Shown: positions 10,792 through 22,079 of the stretch, one piece after another
Position numbering within the stretch: position 1 is the stretch's first letter
How the letters are laid out: each line of letters opens with the position of its first letter
From: an uncultured Burkholderiales bacterium
Lineage (GTDB): Bacteria; Pseudomonadota; Gammaproteobacteria; Burkholderiales; Burkholderiaceae_C
DNA: 64,000 nucleotides
Assembly: GCA_903871545.1 (NCBI GenBank)
Contig: CAIQHG010000049.1
Coordinates: forward strand, 62,001 to 126,000
Direction: 5' to 3'
Position numbers and translations under genes: made by a program
Notes under the pieces: generated by a model
The model's database searches: none
What the model was told of the DNA's origin: nothing
What the model saw: the letters and a program-made list of their open reading frames with translations, nothing else

Positions 10792-13700
10792 TATTGATCC
10801 TTGGTTTGAGCAGGGCTAAGCTGGCCTAAGTCGCCCCGATCCTCAAATACTTTACGTACCCAAACAAATGACAGCGGTACAAAGAAAATACCCAATGCAG
10901 TGGCACTTATCATGCCCCCCAAAACACTGGTACCAATTGCGTTTTGTGCGCCTGAGCCTGCTCCGTGGCTAATTGCCAATGGCAACACGCCAAAGCCAAA
11001 TGCGAGAGAGGTCATTAAAATGGGGCGTAACCTCATTTTGACAGCGTCTAAGGTTGACTCAACCAGTTCACCGCCCGCCTGCATCTGCGCTTTTGCAAAC
11101 TGCACAATCAAGATGGCATTCTTCGCTGATAGGCCTACAGTGGTTAAAAGACCAACCTGTAAATAAACGTCATCAGCAAAACCTCTCAAAAATGCGGCTA
11201 AAACTGCCCCTACAATTCCCAAAGGGACAACCAAAATAACAGAGAACGGAATAGCCCAGCTTTCATACAAAGCTGCTAGACATAAGAAAACAAACAAAAT
11301 AGACACCGAATACAAGATAGGGGCTTGGTTACTTGAACCACTTTCTTGGTCAGAGATACCAGTCCACTCATATCCAATACCCTCGGGTAATTGCTCGACC
11401 AATTTAACCATCTCTTTTAGCGCCTCCCCTGAGCTCTTACCCGCAGCTGCCTGCCCCTGAATCTCAACAGATGGTAACCCGTTGTATCTCTCCCTCCTAG
11501 GTGAGGCATAGGACCAACGACCGCTTGAGAAAGCAGAAAAAGGCACCATCTCACCTTTGCCATTTCTAGCAAACCATCTAGACACATCTTGGGGCAGCAT
11601 CCGAGACTCAGCTATTCCTTGAATGTAGACCTTTTTAATTCTCCCTTTGTCGATGAAGTCGTTTACGTAGGCACTTCCTAAAGCAGCGCTTATCTCAGTG
11701 TTAATCTCTGTCAAAGAAAGTCCAAGGGTTGCCGCCTTTAGCTGATCAATATCTAAGCGGTACTCCGGGGTATCGTCTTGTCCGTTGGGGCGGACCGCAA
11801 CTAAAACTGGACTTTTAGCAGCTAAACCCAACAACTGATTTCTAGCTTGCATCAATTTATCATGCCCAAGTCCCGCCTTATCCTGGAGTTGGAGGTCAAA
11901 TCCACTGGCATTACCCAGCTCTAAGGCCGCTGGCGGGGCAAAAGCAAAGACACGAGCGTCCCTTATTTGTGAAAACGCCTTCATCGCCCTGGTAACTACA
12001 GCCTGCACTCTTTGATCTGCTCTTGTGCGCTGATCCCAGGGTTTGAGTCTGACAAAGGCCAATCCCGCATTTTGTCCACTTCCCCCAAAACTAAAGCCCA
12101 CAACACCAAACATTGTTTGCACGTTTTCTTTCTCGTCAACTAGAAAATGATGTTCCACGGCCTTTACCACTTCAAGTGTCCGTTCCTGGGTAGCTCCGGC
12201 GGGCAAAACTATTTGCGAGTAGAGCACGCCTTGGTCCTCATCTGGCAAAAATCCACCTGGTTGAAATGCAAATAAAACACACATTGCACCCACGAGTGCC
12301 AGATAAATTATTAAATAAGGAGTTGATTTAAAAAGAATCTTAGCAACTCTATTTTGATAACTTTGACTGTTTCGATCAAACATCCTGTTAAACCAACCAA
12401 AAAATCCTCTATTTGATAAAGCGTGGCCGCGCTCAACTGGTTTAAGCAGTGTGGCACATAGGGCTGGTGTCAAAATTAAAGCGACAACCACTGATAGCAC
12501 CATGGCAGAGACCACGGTGACTGAGAATTGTCTATAAATAACTCCCGTTGACCCCCCAAAGAAAGCCATGGGCACATAAACAGCGGATAAAACGAGCGCA
12601 ATACCAATTAGTGCACCCGTGATTTGGCCCATTGATTTTTGAGTGGCCTCTTTTGGTGATAGGCCATCTTCGTGCATCACACGCTCTACGTTTTCTACGA
12701 CCACAATCGCATCATCAACAAGCAAACCAATCGCTAAAACCATGGCAAACATCGTAAGCGTGTTAATTGAGTATCCAAACGCGTTCAACACTGCAAATGT
12801 TCCCAGTAACACAACAGGCACTGCAATAGTAGGAATCAAAGTGGCCCTGAAGTTTTGAAGAAACAAGTACATGATTAAGAAAACAAGTACTACCGCTTCG
12901 AAAAGAGTTTTTATCACCTCCTCGATTGATAACTTCACATAAGGTGTAGTGTCATAAGCAACTACGGCTTTCATCCCGGGCGGAAAAAATTTAGATAAAC
13001 TCTCAAGTTTTGCTTTCACGGCAACGGCAGTGTCTAGTGCATTAGCCCCGGTGGACATTTTTATCGCAATTCCAGTTGCAGGATGTGTATTAAATCTAGC
13101 AAGTGTTCCGTAGTTTTCACTACCCAACTCTATTTTTGCCACATCTGCCAGACGAACAACGGCACCTTGAAAATTCGTCTTCAGGATGATTTTTTTGAAC
13201 TCCTGAGGGGTTTGAAGTCTACTTTGAGCAGTAATAGTTGCATTGAGTTGCTGACCCTTGACGGACGGGGTGCCTCCAAGTTGTCCCGCAGAGACTTGGG
13301 CATTTTGCGCTTGAATCGCACTTATCACGTCAACCGGAGTTAACTTAAAAGTCGTTAACCTGGCAGGATCTAGCCATATGCGCATTGCATACTGACCACC
13401 AAACATCGTCACGTCCCCAACCCCCTTGACACGAGAGACAGTATCCATAACGTTAGCGGCCACATAATCAGCCAAATCAAATTGAGACATGCTATCGTCT
13501 TCAGAGACAAAGGCCATCACCATTAGAAAGTTTTTAGTAGATTTCGCGACTGTCAAGCCTTGTTGCTGAACCACTTGAGGCAACAAAGGCATTGCAAGCT
13601 GTAATTTGTTTTGAACCTGTACTTGCCCTATATCTGGATTGGTCCCGTTTTCAAGGGTAAGGGTAATGTTGACAGCCCCGGAGGAGTCACTGCTTGAGGA

Positions 13701-13934
13701 CATATAGCGAAGTCCGTCTATACCCTTCATTTTTTGCTCGATGACTTGAGTGACTGAATCTTCAACGGTTTGCGCAGACGCGCCTGGATAATTCCCTGTG
13801 ATGGATATTGCTGGAGGTGCTATAGCAGGGTACTGAGCCACTGGCAAGGTGACTATGGATATTATTCCTGCCATCATAATGACAATGGCAATAACCCAAG
13901 CAAAGATGGGGCGATCTATAAAAAATCGTGACAT
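10791..13934 (-). CDS. RND efflux inner-membrane permease (AcrB/HAE1 family)
   Basis: [23 protein letters not shown], long 12-TM RND protein, [16 protein letters not shown]. Confidence 0.96.
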   Translation of the reverse strand: MSRFFIDRPIFAWVIAIVIMMAGIISIVTLPVAQYPAIAPPAISITGNYPGASAQTVEDSVTQVIEQKMKGIDGLRYMSSSSDSSGAVNITLTLENGTNPDIGQVQVQNKLQLAMPLLPQVVQQQGLTVAKSTKNFLMVMAFVSEDDSMSQFDLADYVAANVMDTVSRVKGVGDVTMFGGQYAMRIWLDPARLTTFKLTPVDVISAIQAQNAQVSAGQLGGTPSVKGQQLNATITAQSRLQTPQEFKKIILKTNFQGAVVRLADVAKIELGSENYGTLARFNTHPATGIAIKMSTGANALDTAVAVKAKLESLSKFFPPGMKAVVAYDTTPYVKLSIEEVIKTLFEAVVLVFLIMYLFLQNFRATLIPTIAVPVVLLGTFAVLNAFGYSINTLTMFAMVLAIGLLVDDAIVVVENVERVMHEDGLSPKEATQKSMGQITGALIGIALVLSAVYVPMAFFGGSTGVIYRQFSVTVVSAMVLSVVVALILTPALCATLLKPVERGHALSNRGFFGWFNRMFDRNSQSYQNRVAKILFKSTPYLIIYLALVGAMCVLFAFQPGGFLPDEDQGVLYSQIVLPAGATQERTLEVVKAVEHHFLVDEKENVQTMFGVVGFSFGGSGQNAGLAFVRLKPWDQRTRADQRVQAVVTRAMKAFSQIRDARVFAFAPPAALELGNASGFDLQLQDKAGLGHDKLMQARNQLLGLAAKSPVLVAVRPNGQDDTPEYRLDIDQLKAATLGLSLTEINTEISAALGSAYVNDFIDKGRIKKVYIQGIAESRMLPQDVSRWFARNGKGEMVPFSAFSSGRWSYASPRRERYNGLPSVEIQGQAAAGKSSGEALKEMVKLVEQLPEGIGYEWTGISDQESGSSNQAPILYSVSILFVFLCLAALYESWAIPFSVILVVPLGIVGAVLAAFLRGFADDVYLQVGLLTTVGLSAKNAILIVQFAKAQMQAGGELVESTLDAVKMRLRPILMTSLAFGFGVLPLAISHGAGSGAQNAIGTSVLGGMISATALGIFFVPLSFVWVRKVFEDRGDLGQLSPAQTKDQ

Positions 13935-13952
13935 AAGTGGTGCAGACCTTGA

Positions 13953-15161
13953 TTATTTAGGAGCTTGATTCGGTGCAGGATGCGCTGGGTCTGCACTCGC
14001 TCCTAGCTTGGCCTCTTTTGGGGCAACTTGTGCAGATGCACCGGGTTTTATTTTTTGTAATCCGTCAACAATCAAAAGATCCCCGGGTTTGAGTCCACTT
14101 TTAACGACCCATCGATCCCGTATTGCCTCGCCCAGTTCTAAAGTGCGCAACTCAACCTTTGACTCAGTGTTTAAAACCAATGCAGTTGCATTTCCCCTTG
14201 CATCGTGAGTAACGCCTTGCTGAGGAACGATAAGACCTTTATCGTTTACGCCCTCCTCCAAAACCGCACGCACAAACATACCCGGTAATAGGTCTTGCTT
14301 TGGGTTGGGAAAAACCGCCCTCAGAGTCACCGACCCAGTACCTGAGTCGACGGTTACATCGGAGAACTGAAATTTACCCTCAAGAGGGTAAACAATCTTG
14401 TCATCAAGAATCAATTTCATCTTGACCGAGTCTTTACCTGCGCGTTTTAATAATCCTGCCTCAAGCGCTCTTTTGATCCGCATGAGCTCCGTGCTCGATT
14501 GAATCACATCGACATAAATGGGATCGAGTTTTTGGACTGTAGTGAGGGCATTTGCTTGATTGGCCGTTACAAGCGCACCGGGTGTAAATGTGGAGATACC
14601 GACACGCCCAGAGATGGGGGACGCTATTTGAGTGTAGCCAAGATTTATGGTCGCAGTTTGCACGGCAGCCGCATTTGATTGAACATCGGCCTGCGCTTGC
14701 TTGTAGGAGGCATCCACGTCATCAAAGTCTTGCTTTGAAACTGCGTTAATTTTTACAAGCTCCTGAAATCTTTGACTCTTAAGCTTAATTGCTTCCAGAT
14801 TTGCTTTTGCCTTTGCTAAGTTAGCGAGTGTGCTGTCTAAAGAGGCTTTGTAAAGTGCAGAGTCAATTTGATAAAGAACCTGCCCTACTTGCACATCTGC
14901 TCCCTCTGTGAATAGACGTTTTTGGATGACCCCGCTGATTTGCGGTCTAACCTCCGCTATTTGAAGGGGACTAACTCTTCCCGGCAATTCAGTGAAAACA
15001 GAAACTGATTCTGGGCTAACCTCAAAAACCCCCACTAAAGGGACCGCGGGCGGGCCAATGGGAGAGGGGCTTTTGTTGCAACCTTGAAGCAAAAAAACAT
15101 AAAAGATTGATACTATTAAGAGGTATGAGCGAAATTGAAAAAAGAAATAAGGTTTATACAT
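13953..15161 (-). CDS. RND efflux periplasmic adaptor (AcrA/MexA family)
   Basis: ELPGRVSPLQIAEVRPQISGVIQKRLFTEGADVQVGQVLYQID; lipobox LLQGC. Confidence 0.94.
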   Translation of the reverse strand: MYKPYFFFQFRSYLLIVSIFYVFLLQGCNKSPSPIGPPAVPLVGVFEVSPESVSVFTELPGRVSPLQIAEVRPQISGVIQKRLFTEGADVQVGQVLYQIDSALYKASLDSTLANLAKAKANLEAIKLKSQRFQELVKINAVSKQDFDDVDASYKQAQADVQSNAAAVQTATINLGYTQIASPISGRVGISTFTPGALVTANQANALTTVQKLDPIYVDVIQSSTELMRIKRALEAGLLKRAGKDSVKMKLILDDKIVYPLEGKFQFSDVTVDSGTGSVTLRAVFPNPKQDLLPGMFVRAVLEEGVNDKGLIVPQQGVTHDARGNATALVLNTESKVELRTLELGEAIRDRWVVKSGLKPGDLLIVDGLQKIKPGASAQVAPKEAKLGASADPAHPAPNQAPK

Positions 15162-15346
15162 AATTACCGCTTAAACAATCAAGGAAATAAATCAAACTTT
15201 CATTTTAAGTTACTTGAATGTGCGCAAGTGTAAAATGAATAAAAAAAACACTCACTTCAGTTAATGGGCATTCATTGAAAAAATAAGTCCCAAATTAGTG
15301 CCCAGACTCAGCTCATGTAGAGATTAACTACTCGCTTTAGGGCCAG

Positions 15347-16147
15347 TTAACGGAGCTTTAAAACAGCTTGGGAAAACTCCACAAACCCTAGCCCCCCTTT
15401 AGAGGGGGTAATCCATTTTGGCTTATGTTTCAGTTTTCCCAATTGATCTGTAATATTGGCAACACCAAATGAGAGATTAAAAAATTCAAACATTGGCTCA
15501 TCATTTAATGAGTCACCAATAAAAAGGCATTGATCGTTTACATCCTCCAGTCTTATATTCCATAGTTCTTGCGCCATCAGCTTACTCGATGAGAGTTTAT
15601 CCCACTCACCCCAAAAAGCGTTTAAATGAATGGAGCTGGTTTTGATGTTGAGCCCCCGGTTTTTCAAAAAAACTTTGATCTCCGTAAGTTGACTTTCTCC
15701 CCTGATGGAGAAAAGCTCAATGGCTAAATCATAGAGTCTACAAAATTGATCGCTAGCAAGCTTAATGCTTGGAAAACTCTTTAGGATGTCCTGTTTTAGC
15801 AGAGTCAAATCGATCGAATATTGGTGTCTCAGTGTTTGCGCTACAAGGTGTCTGGTTTGAGCTTGGTGATTATTTGCGTCTTTGAACATATAAAAAGCGC
15901 CACTCTCACCCACCACAGCACAGACTGGCCACATCCTTAGGATACAGTCACACCACCCAGCTGGCCCCCCAGTCACTGGAACTATTTTGTATCCTCTCGC
16001 ACCCAAATCACAAATAGCTTGGTAGGCTTGAGGCAACAAAGCTCCGTCACTGGTGATGGTGTCATCCACATCGGTAAAAATATACTTTAGCTCAGCGGCC
16101 TCATGTTGCGGGAAATTTGAAAGTGGACTCATACCCTGTGGACCCAT
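15347..16147 (-). CDS. HAD-IIB family hydrolase
   Basis: YIFTDVDDTITSDG (DxD motif), CLFIGDSLNDEPMFEFF. Confidence 0.85.
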   Translation of the reverse strand: MGPQGMSPLSNFPQHEAAELKYIFTDVDDTITSDGALLPQAYQAICDLGARGYKIVPVTGGPAGWCDCILRMWPVCAVVGESGAFYMFKDANNHQAQTRHLVAQTLRHQYSIDLTLLKQDILKSFPSIKLASDQFCRLYDLAIELFSIRGESQLTEIKVFLKNRGLNIKTSSIHLNAFWGEWDKLSSSKLMAQELWNIRLEDVNDQCLFIGDSLNDEPMFEFFNLSFGVANITDQLGKLKHKPKWITPSKGGLGFVEFSQAVLKLR

Positions 16148-16950
16148 TAATCCACAAAATTGAGTTGATATTTGAAACTCTCAAAACTGAACTCCACCGT
16201 CCAACTTTCTCCGGGATGAATAGGCCAAGCATCGGTCCAAGTCCCCGTTGTGACAATATCGCCTGGCTGAATATCCGTAGCTCCTGGACAAGCGCGAAGC
16301 TCCTTTAGAAAATAATGAAGCGCCTGCAATGGGCTATCTAAAACGTTTGAACCAGGACCTGAGTCCACACATTCGTCCCCCTTGAATAAACGAGCCTGCG
16401 AGTTAGAGAGCAATTCAATTAGATTTTTACCGCTAGAAGAAACGCTTTTGATGGGAAAACGTTTACCTACTCCGAGTCTGGCGTGCAAACCACTGTCTAA
16501 AATAGTCTCAACTGCGGTAAATTTCCATTCTGCCTTGTGTGACTGAACAATCTCAAAGCCTGGCGCTATCCAATCGATTGATTCGTATAAATCTTCCGTA
16601 CTTGCGTCCAGCTTTGGGGTGGATTTAAAACCGAATACTATTTCAGGCTCAATTCGGGGTTGGCAGATATGGGCCAATGAGAGCTGTGTCCCAAGCTCAC
16701 CTCCCCCCGCCAAAGTAGTGTCCCAAATGGTTCCCCACATGGGGGTATAAACATTGTAGAGATCCCAAATGCTTCGATTGGTAAATCCTATTTTGTAGCC
16801 CTTAGGAATCTCCCCTCTGGCCGTACGAAGCGATCTAACTGCCAGTGCGTCGCGATAGGCGTCGGCGGGTAAATAATCTGGGGAAATGCTTGGGGACTGG
16901 GGCCAACAAGCTCCAGAATCATAGTGTTTCAATAATTCTTGTGCATTCAT
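16147..16950 (-). CDS. 2-keto-4-pentenoate hydratase / fumarylacetoacetate hydrolase superfamily protein
   Basis: RIEPEIVFGF, HYFLKEL, PGDIVTTGTWTDAWPIHPGESW; MNAQELLKHYDSG start chosen. Confidence 0.85.
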   Translation of the reverse strand: MNAQELLKHYDSGACWPQSPSISPDYLPADAYRDALAVRSLRTARGEIPKGYKIGFTNRSIWDLYNVYTPMWGTIWDTTLAGGGELGTQLSLAHICQPRIEPEIVFGFKSTPKLDASTEDLYESIDWIAPGFEIVQSHKAEWKFTAVETILDSGLHARLGVGKRFPIKSVSSSGKNLIELLSNSQARLFKGDECVDSGPGSNVLDSPLQALHYFLKELRACPGATDIQPGDIVTTGTWTDAWPIHPGESWTVEFSFESFKYQLNFVD

Positions 16951-17040
16951 ATAATTTTCTACTCCAAGTGTTTGCTCGTATCTCCTCTTAAATTTGGGAG
17001 CGCAGTTACCTGTAATGTAACAAAAGAACAATAATTAACC

Positions 17041-17075
17041 AAAAAAAACCACCCCAAATATGACTCGGAGTGGTT
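17041..17075 (-). terminator. Candidate Rho-independent terminator of the HpcH/HpaI aldolase gene
   Basis: AACCACCCC...GGAGTGGTT stem (one mismatch) followed on the minus strand by T8. Confidence 0.65.
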
Positions 17076-17163
17076 TAAGGTTAACCTTGGTAAGGTAAAG
17101 ATCGGTATGTTCGCAACTTACTTTAAGCTCGCCAAGGTATTAATTACAAATAGGGGACTAACT

Positions 17164-17925
17164 TCACACGAACTCCTTAGCAAGGGCTTCAGCCGCCCTA
17201 GATAGTAGAGCAGCGTCCACGCCAATTGCGGTAAAAGTGGTACCGCATTCAATGAATTGCTTGGCTAGTTCTTTATCTGTCGTTAAAATTCCTGCACCTT
17301 TGTGGCAGGCTCTAATTCTTTTGATGGCGTTTTCAATTGCCTTAATAACTTCAGGATGACTTTGTTGCCCCGGAAAACCGAGACTAGCTGAGAGGTCAGC
17401 CGGACCAATAAAAATGCCGTCTACGCCTTCGACACGGGCTATTTCCTCAATGTTGTCTAAGCCGCTTTGTGTTTCCACCTGTACTAGCAAGCAAAGCTCA
17501 TTTTCACATGTGGTCATGTAATTTTTAACCCTGCCGAAATGTGTTGCTCTTGTAACGGTACTAACACCTCTGATTCCCCTGGGTGGGTAGCGCATTGCAT
17601 TAACTGCATTTTGCGCTTCTTCAGCATTTTGAACGTAAGGCAACAAAAGGGTTTGGACACCCACATCCAAAAGTCTTTTGATCAACAAAGGATCATTCCA
17701 AACCGGCCTTACTATTGAACTTACGGGGTAAGCGGCTAAGGTTTGCAGTTGAGACAGCACGCTGTCCATCTCATTAGGAGAATGCTCCATGTCTATCAAA
17801 AACCAATCGAATCCTGCACCTGCAAGCGCTTCTGCAGAATAAGGGCTTGCGAGCGTCAGCCAAAAACCTTTTTGATGTTTATTGGCTGATAAAGCCTTTT
17901 TAAATCTATTCTCAGGAATGTTCAT
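17164..17925 (-). CDS. HpcH/HpaI aldolase family protein
   Basis: FDWFLIDMEHSPN, MRYPPRGIRGVS, VEGVDGIFIGPADLSASLG motifs. Confidence 0.93.
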   Translation of the reverse strand: MNIPENRFKKALSANKHQKGFWLTLASPYSAEALAGAGFDWFLIDMEHSPNEMDSVLSQLQTLAAYPVSSIVRPVWNDPLLIKRLLDVGVQTLLLPYVQNAEEAQNAVNAMRYPPRGIRGVSTVTRATHFGRVKNYMTTCENELCLLVQVETQSGLDNIEEIARVEGVDGIFIGPADLSASLGFPGQQSHPEVIKAIENAIKRIRACHKGAGILTTDKELAKQFIECGTTFTAIGVDAALLSRAAEALAKEFV

Positions 17926-18048
17926 AACAAAAAGGGTTCCCCGTTAAAAAAGTAACCCATTATGTCCTTTTAAGAAACGCTGAGAGGCTTCCCAGAATAT
18001 TTAAGTAAGTGAGGTTGACAGCTGTAGAAGTTCAGCCTTACCTTAAAC

Positions 18049-18240
18049 TTAAGCCTTTACTGCTCTAATGTCGGAGTAGATTCTTGCAGCTGGGCGGCTT
18101 TTTTGTTCAGCTTCTTGTGCCACTTGGGCCCTTAAGCGATCAAAAGTCGCCTTAATTTTTGTTGTTTCATAAGAGAACCGCGCAAAGCGCTGTTCGAATT
18201 TTGAAGCCAGGGAATCAGTGAGATAAGCTGTATTGTCCAT
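18049..18240 (-). CDS. Small hypothetical protein (63 aa)
   Basis: ORF with charged/helical composition in otherwise unassigned DNA. Confidence 0.5.
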   Translation of the reverse strand: MDNTAYLTDSLASKFEQRFARFSYETTKIKATFDRLRAQVAQEAEQKSRPAARIYSDIRAVKA

Positions 18241-18434
18241 TTTGTTACCTTAGTAATCTATGCATAATCAACGCTTGAAGTTACTAATTGGTTTACAAAT
18301 TTACTTAAATATTTTAAAAAAAATCAAATAAACAAAATATTAATACTTTTTAGTAAATTTATAAATAAAATGACTTCATAAGTAGCAAAATTAAATTAAT
18401 TCCGGCTTCCAAGAAAACATCAAGAATTTAAATT

Positions 18435-18641
18435 CTACTTTTTGACAGGCACATTTACTGGGTAGTTGGCAGGTCTTTTCATCTGCAAGTTAGTTTCCGG
18501 GCGTTTATCGTCCTTGGTGTGATCCACTTTTTGGGTAAATTGTTTAGCATTTGCATCTCTGACCATGTCAAAAGCAAATGATTGTTTTGCTAGAAAACTA
18601 AAAAAAGAGAGGGAAATTAACGCAAAAGTAAGAATTTTCAT
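18435..18641 (-). CDS. Small predicted secreted protein (68 aa)
   Basis: MKILTFALISLSFFSFLAKQSFA signal-peptide-like N-term from internal ATG. Confidence 0.5.
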   Translation of the reverse strand: MKILTFALISLSFFSFLAKQSFAFDMVRDANAKQFTQKVDHTKDDKRPETNLQMKRPANYPVNVPVKK

Positions 18642-18790
18642 GAATGAGCTCCAAAAGTTTTTACCCAAATACAAAGCAATAAAAGGGCCAAAATAAATAC
18701 TTAATTTTGACACCAGGACCTGAGACGCAACGGTTTTGAGAAGGGATGCGGAGAATTTTCTATGTCTCAGGTACTTTGAGTTTTGGAGGT

Positions 18791-20062
18791 CTATTTGGTT
18801 TTATTGAAAAAATAAGCCTCAAGCTTAGAAAGTAGGCTCACTTTGGATTTAGGTGAAACAGCAGGTGAAAGATCAGGAGGAGCTGGACCTTTATCTCCCC
18901 TACCGGGGCTCAACGATAGGCTTTGCTTTGGCACGGGCATAGATGAGGGTGTTGATGAAAAAGACGTATTTTCGCTGCAATTTGGCTGAGTATTGCAGTT
19001 TTTTTCATCCACTTTTGATTGTTCATTAGACAGCTCAATATCAGTTATCTCCATCGGCAGCGGATCAACTGCATCATAAGCTGGGCCGTCTTTGGGATAC
19101 ATCACTTCATTGGGAAATTCAGATGGTAAGTCCTCAGGGTTTTCTAAAAACACATCGGCAGATTCCCCCGTACCGATGTCTATTGTGCGTTTGTTGACAA
19201 CATCGGACCCTAAAATTTTGGTGACTATGAATTGACAAACCTCGTCGTTATAGGGTGCTGGATGCTCAGCGCCTCGCACTTGTAGCAAATTATCTTTGGG
19301 ATAGTATTTCAAAAACTCATTGACTTGCAATGCAGTACAAATTGGCGAGTCCTCACCGTGAATTAAAGTAACAGAGCCTTCAAAAGGTAAAATAGCATCT
19401 AAAAATCTCATTCCTAAAAAATCAGATTTATAGGGTAAATTAAAATGTGCGGGCTCTTGTACCGCTGCAATTACCTCCTTTGAGACCCCAAGTTTTGTAG
19501 CCATGGCGGCTAAATCAAGAGGCTTATTAGCCCGAAAACGCGCAAACGAAGGCACAGCGGTGATAGACGGGTCGGGGTTTTGCGTCATAACGCCGTAAAG
19601 TTTAAAAATGGACCACCAAGAAAGGCTAAATCCAACGTCGTTCAATATTAAGCTTGTAATGCCATGGTCAAATTTGGAGGTCAGGTAAATGCCCAGTATT
19701 CCCCCCATGCTTGTACCCAAAATATGAACTTTAACTTTGGGGTTATCGTGCGTAGATATTACCTTTTCAAGTACAAATTGAATATCGCTTAAATAGCGCG
19801 CCATATTGTATTCGTTAGGGTCTCGCAAACCGTCCGAGTCTCCCCTGCCACACAAGTCCACACTAACAGCTCTCAAAGGTAACTCAGATTGGCTGATGGC
19901 CGACAAAAGCGGATCAAAAGTATTTCTTTTTTCTAATATTCCAGGAATGCATAGAAGTAAGTCTTCAGAAGCATTATTGGCAACTTCACTGAAAGCTAAT
20001 TTACGGTCAAAATTATGATCGTCAACTAATATGAATTTGTTGACTATCTTGTTTTTTTTCAA
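18791..20062 (-). CDS. Alpha/beta hydrolase with long low-complexity C-terminal tail
   Basis: GRGDSDG, HILGTSMGGILG nucleophile elbow, GAEHPAPY; Ser/Pro-rich C-term. Confidence 0.8.
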   Translation of the reverse strand: MKKNKIVNKFILVDDHNFDRKLAFSEVANNASEDLLLCIPGILEKRNTFDPLLSAISQSELPLRAVSVDLCGRGDSDGLRDPNEYNMARYLSDIQFVLEKVISTHDNPKVKVHILGTSMGGILGIYLTSKFDHGITSLILNDVGFSLSWWSIFKLYGVMTQNPDPSITAVPSFARFRANKPLDLAAMATKLGVSKEVIAAVQEPAHFNLPYKSDFLGMRFLDAILPFEGSVTLIHGEDSPICTALQVNEFLKYYPKDNLLQVRGAEHPAPYNDEVCQFIVTKILGSDVVNKRTIDIGTGESADVFLENPEDLPSEFPNEVMYPKDGPAYDAVDPLPMEITDIELSNEQSKVDEKNCNTQPNCSENTSFSSTPSSMPVPKQSLSLSPGRGDKGPAPPDLSPAVSPKSKVSLLSKLEAYFFNKTK

Positions 20063-20268
20063 GGCACTGCTCTCTAAAAAAACTTAGAGTCTAAATAATA
20101 GAACATTTCGCTAATATAACACCTGATTCATACAAGCTCCATGACAAAAATCAAAATGAAAAATACTTTGAATCTGTTTTTTTGATTTTTGCTAGAAATA
20201 CAGATTGAAATGGTAAAAAAAAAGTTCAAAACGCATTTAATAACGAATAACCTTTAAAGCCAAACCAA

Positions 20269-21522
20269 TTATTGGGTTCTCATGGCAATTTTTAACTTTT
20301 CCTCATCAAGCTCGTTTTCCCATTTGGAAACTACGATCGTGGCAACTCCATTTCCAATGAAATTCGTTATAGCCCTAGCCTCAGACATAAACCTATCAAT
20401 CCCCAATATCAGAGCTAATCCTGCCACAGGTATGGAAGGTACTACAGCTAGGGTTGCAGCTAGCGTAATAAAACCCGCCCCAGTTACACCCGATGCACCC
20501 TTTGAAGTTAACATTGCAACCAACAGCAATGTGAGCTCTTGAGAAAAAGATAAGTCTATATTCAAAGCTTGAGCAACAAACAAGGCCGCCATGGACATAT
20601 AAATGTTTGTTCCGTCGAGATTAAAAGAGTAACCTGAGGGCACAACAAGCCCTACGACTGACTTTGAGCACCCAAGCTTCTCAAGTTTTAACATCAAAGG
20701 CACCAAAGCGGATTCCGAAGATGAAGTACCTAGGACAGTCAATATTTCATCCTTAATGTAGGAGATGAATCTAAAGATACTAAAACCTGTAAGGTTAGCA
20801 ATTAAACCTAAGACCAGAATCACAAACAAGGCGCAGGTTAAATAAAAACTACCCATTAAAGCCACTAAGGGCTTTAAAGCCCCAATCCCAAATTTCCCAA
20901 TGGTGAAAGCCATTGCTCCCCCTGCTCCAATTGGTGCCAACTTCATGATGAAGTTCATCATGTAAAAAACAATCCTAGAGAATTCCTCAATAAGCTTATG
21001 TACCGCGTTTGCGGCTTGCCCCAAACTGACCATCGCATAACCAAAAAGTATCGCAATTAAAAGTACCTGGAGTAAATCTCCGTTACCCGTAAATGCATCA
21101 ACCATTGTTTTAGGAATTATGTGCAGCACAAAATCTATGGGCTTTTGGTCCTGCGCTGCTTTAGCGTAACTTGCAACTGCTTTTGCGTCTAAGGTTTCGG
21201 GATTCACGTTGAAACCGTCACCAGGCCTTAGAACGTGCATCACAATCATTCCTAAGAGCAGAGCAAAGGTGGAAACTACCTCAAAATATAAAAGAGCTTT
21301 ACCACCCACACGACCTACTTTTTTCATATCTCCAGCACCTACTATACCCATCACGACGGTACAAAAAATAACTGGACCAATCAGCATTTTCACGAGCCCG
21401 ATGAACCCATCGCCCAATGGCTTCAAACTTGCCCCAGTGCTAGGGTCTAGGTAACCCAAGACTCCGCCCGCCAAAATAGCCAGTAGCACCCAAAAATAAA
21501 GATGTGAAGTAAAACGTTTCAT
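20269..21522 (-). CDS. dctA: C4-dicarboxylate:cation symporter DctA
   Basis: [57 protein letters not shown]. Confidence 0.95.
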   Translation of the reverse strand: MKRFTSHLYFWVLLAILAGGVLGYLDPSTGASLKPLGDGFIGLVKMLIGPVIFCTVVMGIVGAGDMKKVGRVGGKALLYFEVVSTFALLLGMIVMHVLRPGDGFNVNPETLDAKAVASYAKAAQDQKPIDFVLHIIPKTMVDAFTGNGDLLQVLLIAILFGYAMVSLGQAANAVHKLIEEFSRIVFYMMNFIMKLAPIGAGGAMAFTIGKFGIGALKPLVALMGSFYLTCALFVILVLGLIANLTGFSIFRFISYIKDEILTVLGTSSSESALVPLMLKLEKLGCSKSVVGLVVPSGYSFNLDGTNIYMSMAALFVAQALNIDLSFSQELTLLLVAMLTSKGASGVTGAGFITLAATLAVVPSIPVAGLALILGIDRFMSEARAITNFIGNGVATIVVSKWENELDEEKLKIAMRTQ

Positions 21523-21798
21523 GTGTGAGATCCAAAAACAATAAATCTAATTAATTAATATGGTAGGCCATACAGTGCCTAAAAGAGCTTCTATAGTTAA
21601 CTCGAGGCCTGGATGATAGTCTATCCCATACTCTATAAATGACTGATTGTGTTTATATTACCAAACAGCATAAGTTCTCAAGTACTGAGTTCAATTCTAA
21701 TTGAGCATCCGTACTAAAGCTATCGTTTTCTTATATCCCTCGCCCTCAAATACCAAAATGAATGGGGAAAAAGTATCATCTGTGTTGTGGCCAGTGGG

Positions 21799-21850
21799 GT
21801 CGGATAGGGTCGGATAGGGATGGATAGGGATCGATTGGTACGGATTGGGG
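21799..21850. repeat. Imperfect 10-bp tandem repeat (about 5 units, CGGATAGGGT-like)
   Basis: cggatagggt cggataggga tggataggga tcgattggta cggattgggg read directly. Confidence 0.95.
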
Positions 21851-22079
21851 AGGAGAATTCTCAATTACGCTTAAATTTGCATACCGCAAAAAATACAGTT
21901 GCGAGGCCTTCAAAAGAATCACAAGCAGTGTTAAAGAGACCGTAAAATTCAAAATAAAAGCTTTATTTTTGGAAAAAATATTACTTAACTTAGATTAGCA
22001 CTCATAATTCAACAATTTAATCATAAAATATTCACAACATTATCTTATTCGACTTTTTCAACAATGCAGGGTTTCAAAC

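Noticed and set aside
10900-13343. ORFs opposite the AcrB permease gene (e.g. 10900-11166, 13083-13343)
   Set aside because: Antisense shadow ORFs of a strongly supported coding sequence.
20215-20223. A9 tract upstream of the alpha/beta hydrolase region and similar A9 at 24460
   Set aside because: A/T runs of this length are common in AT-rich intergenic or TM-encoding DNA and are not compelling contingency loci.
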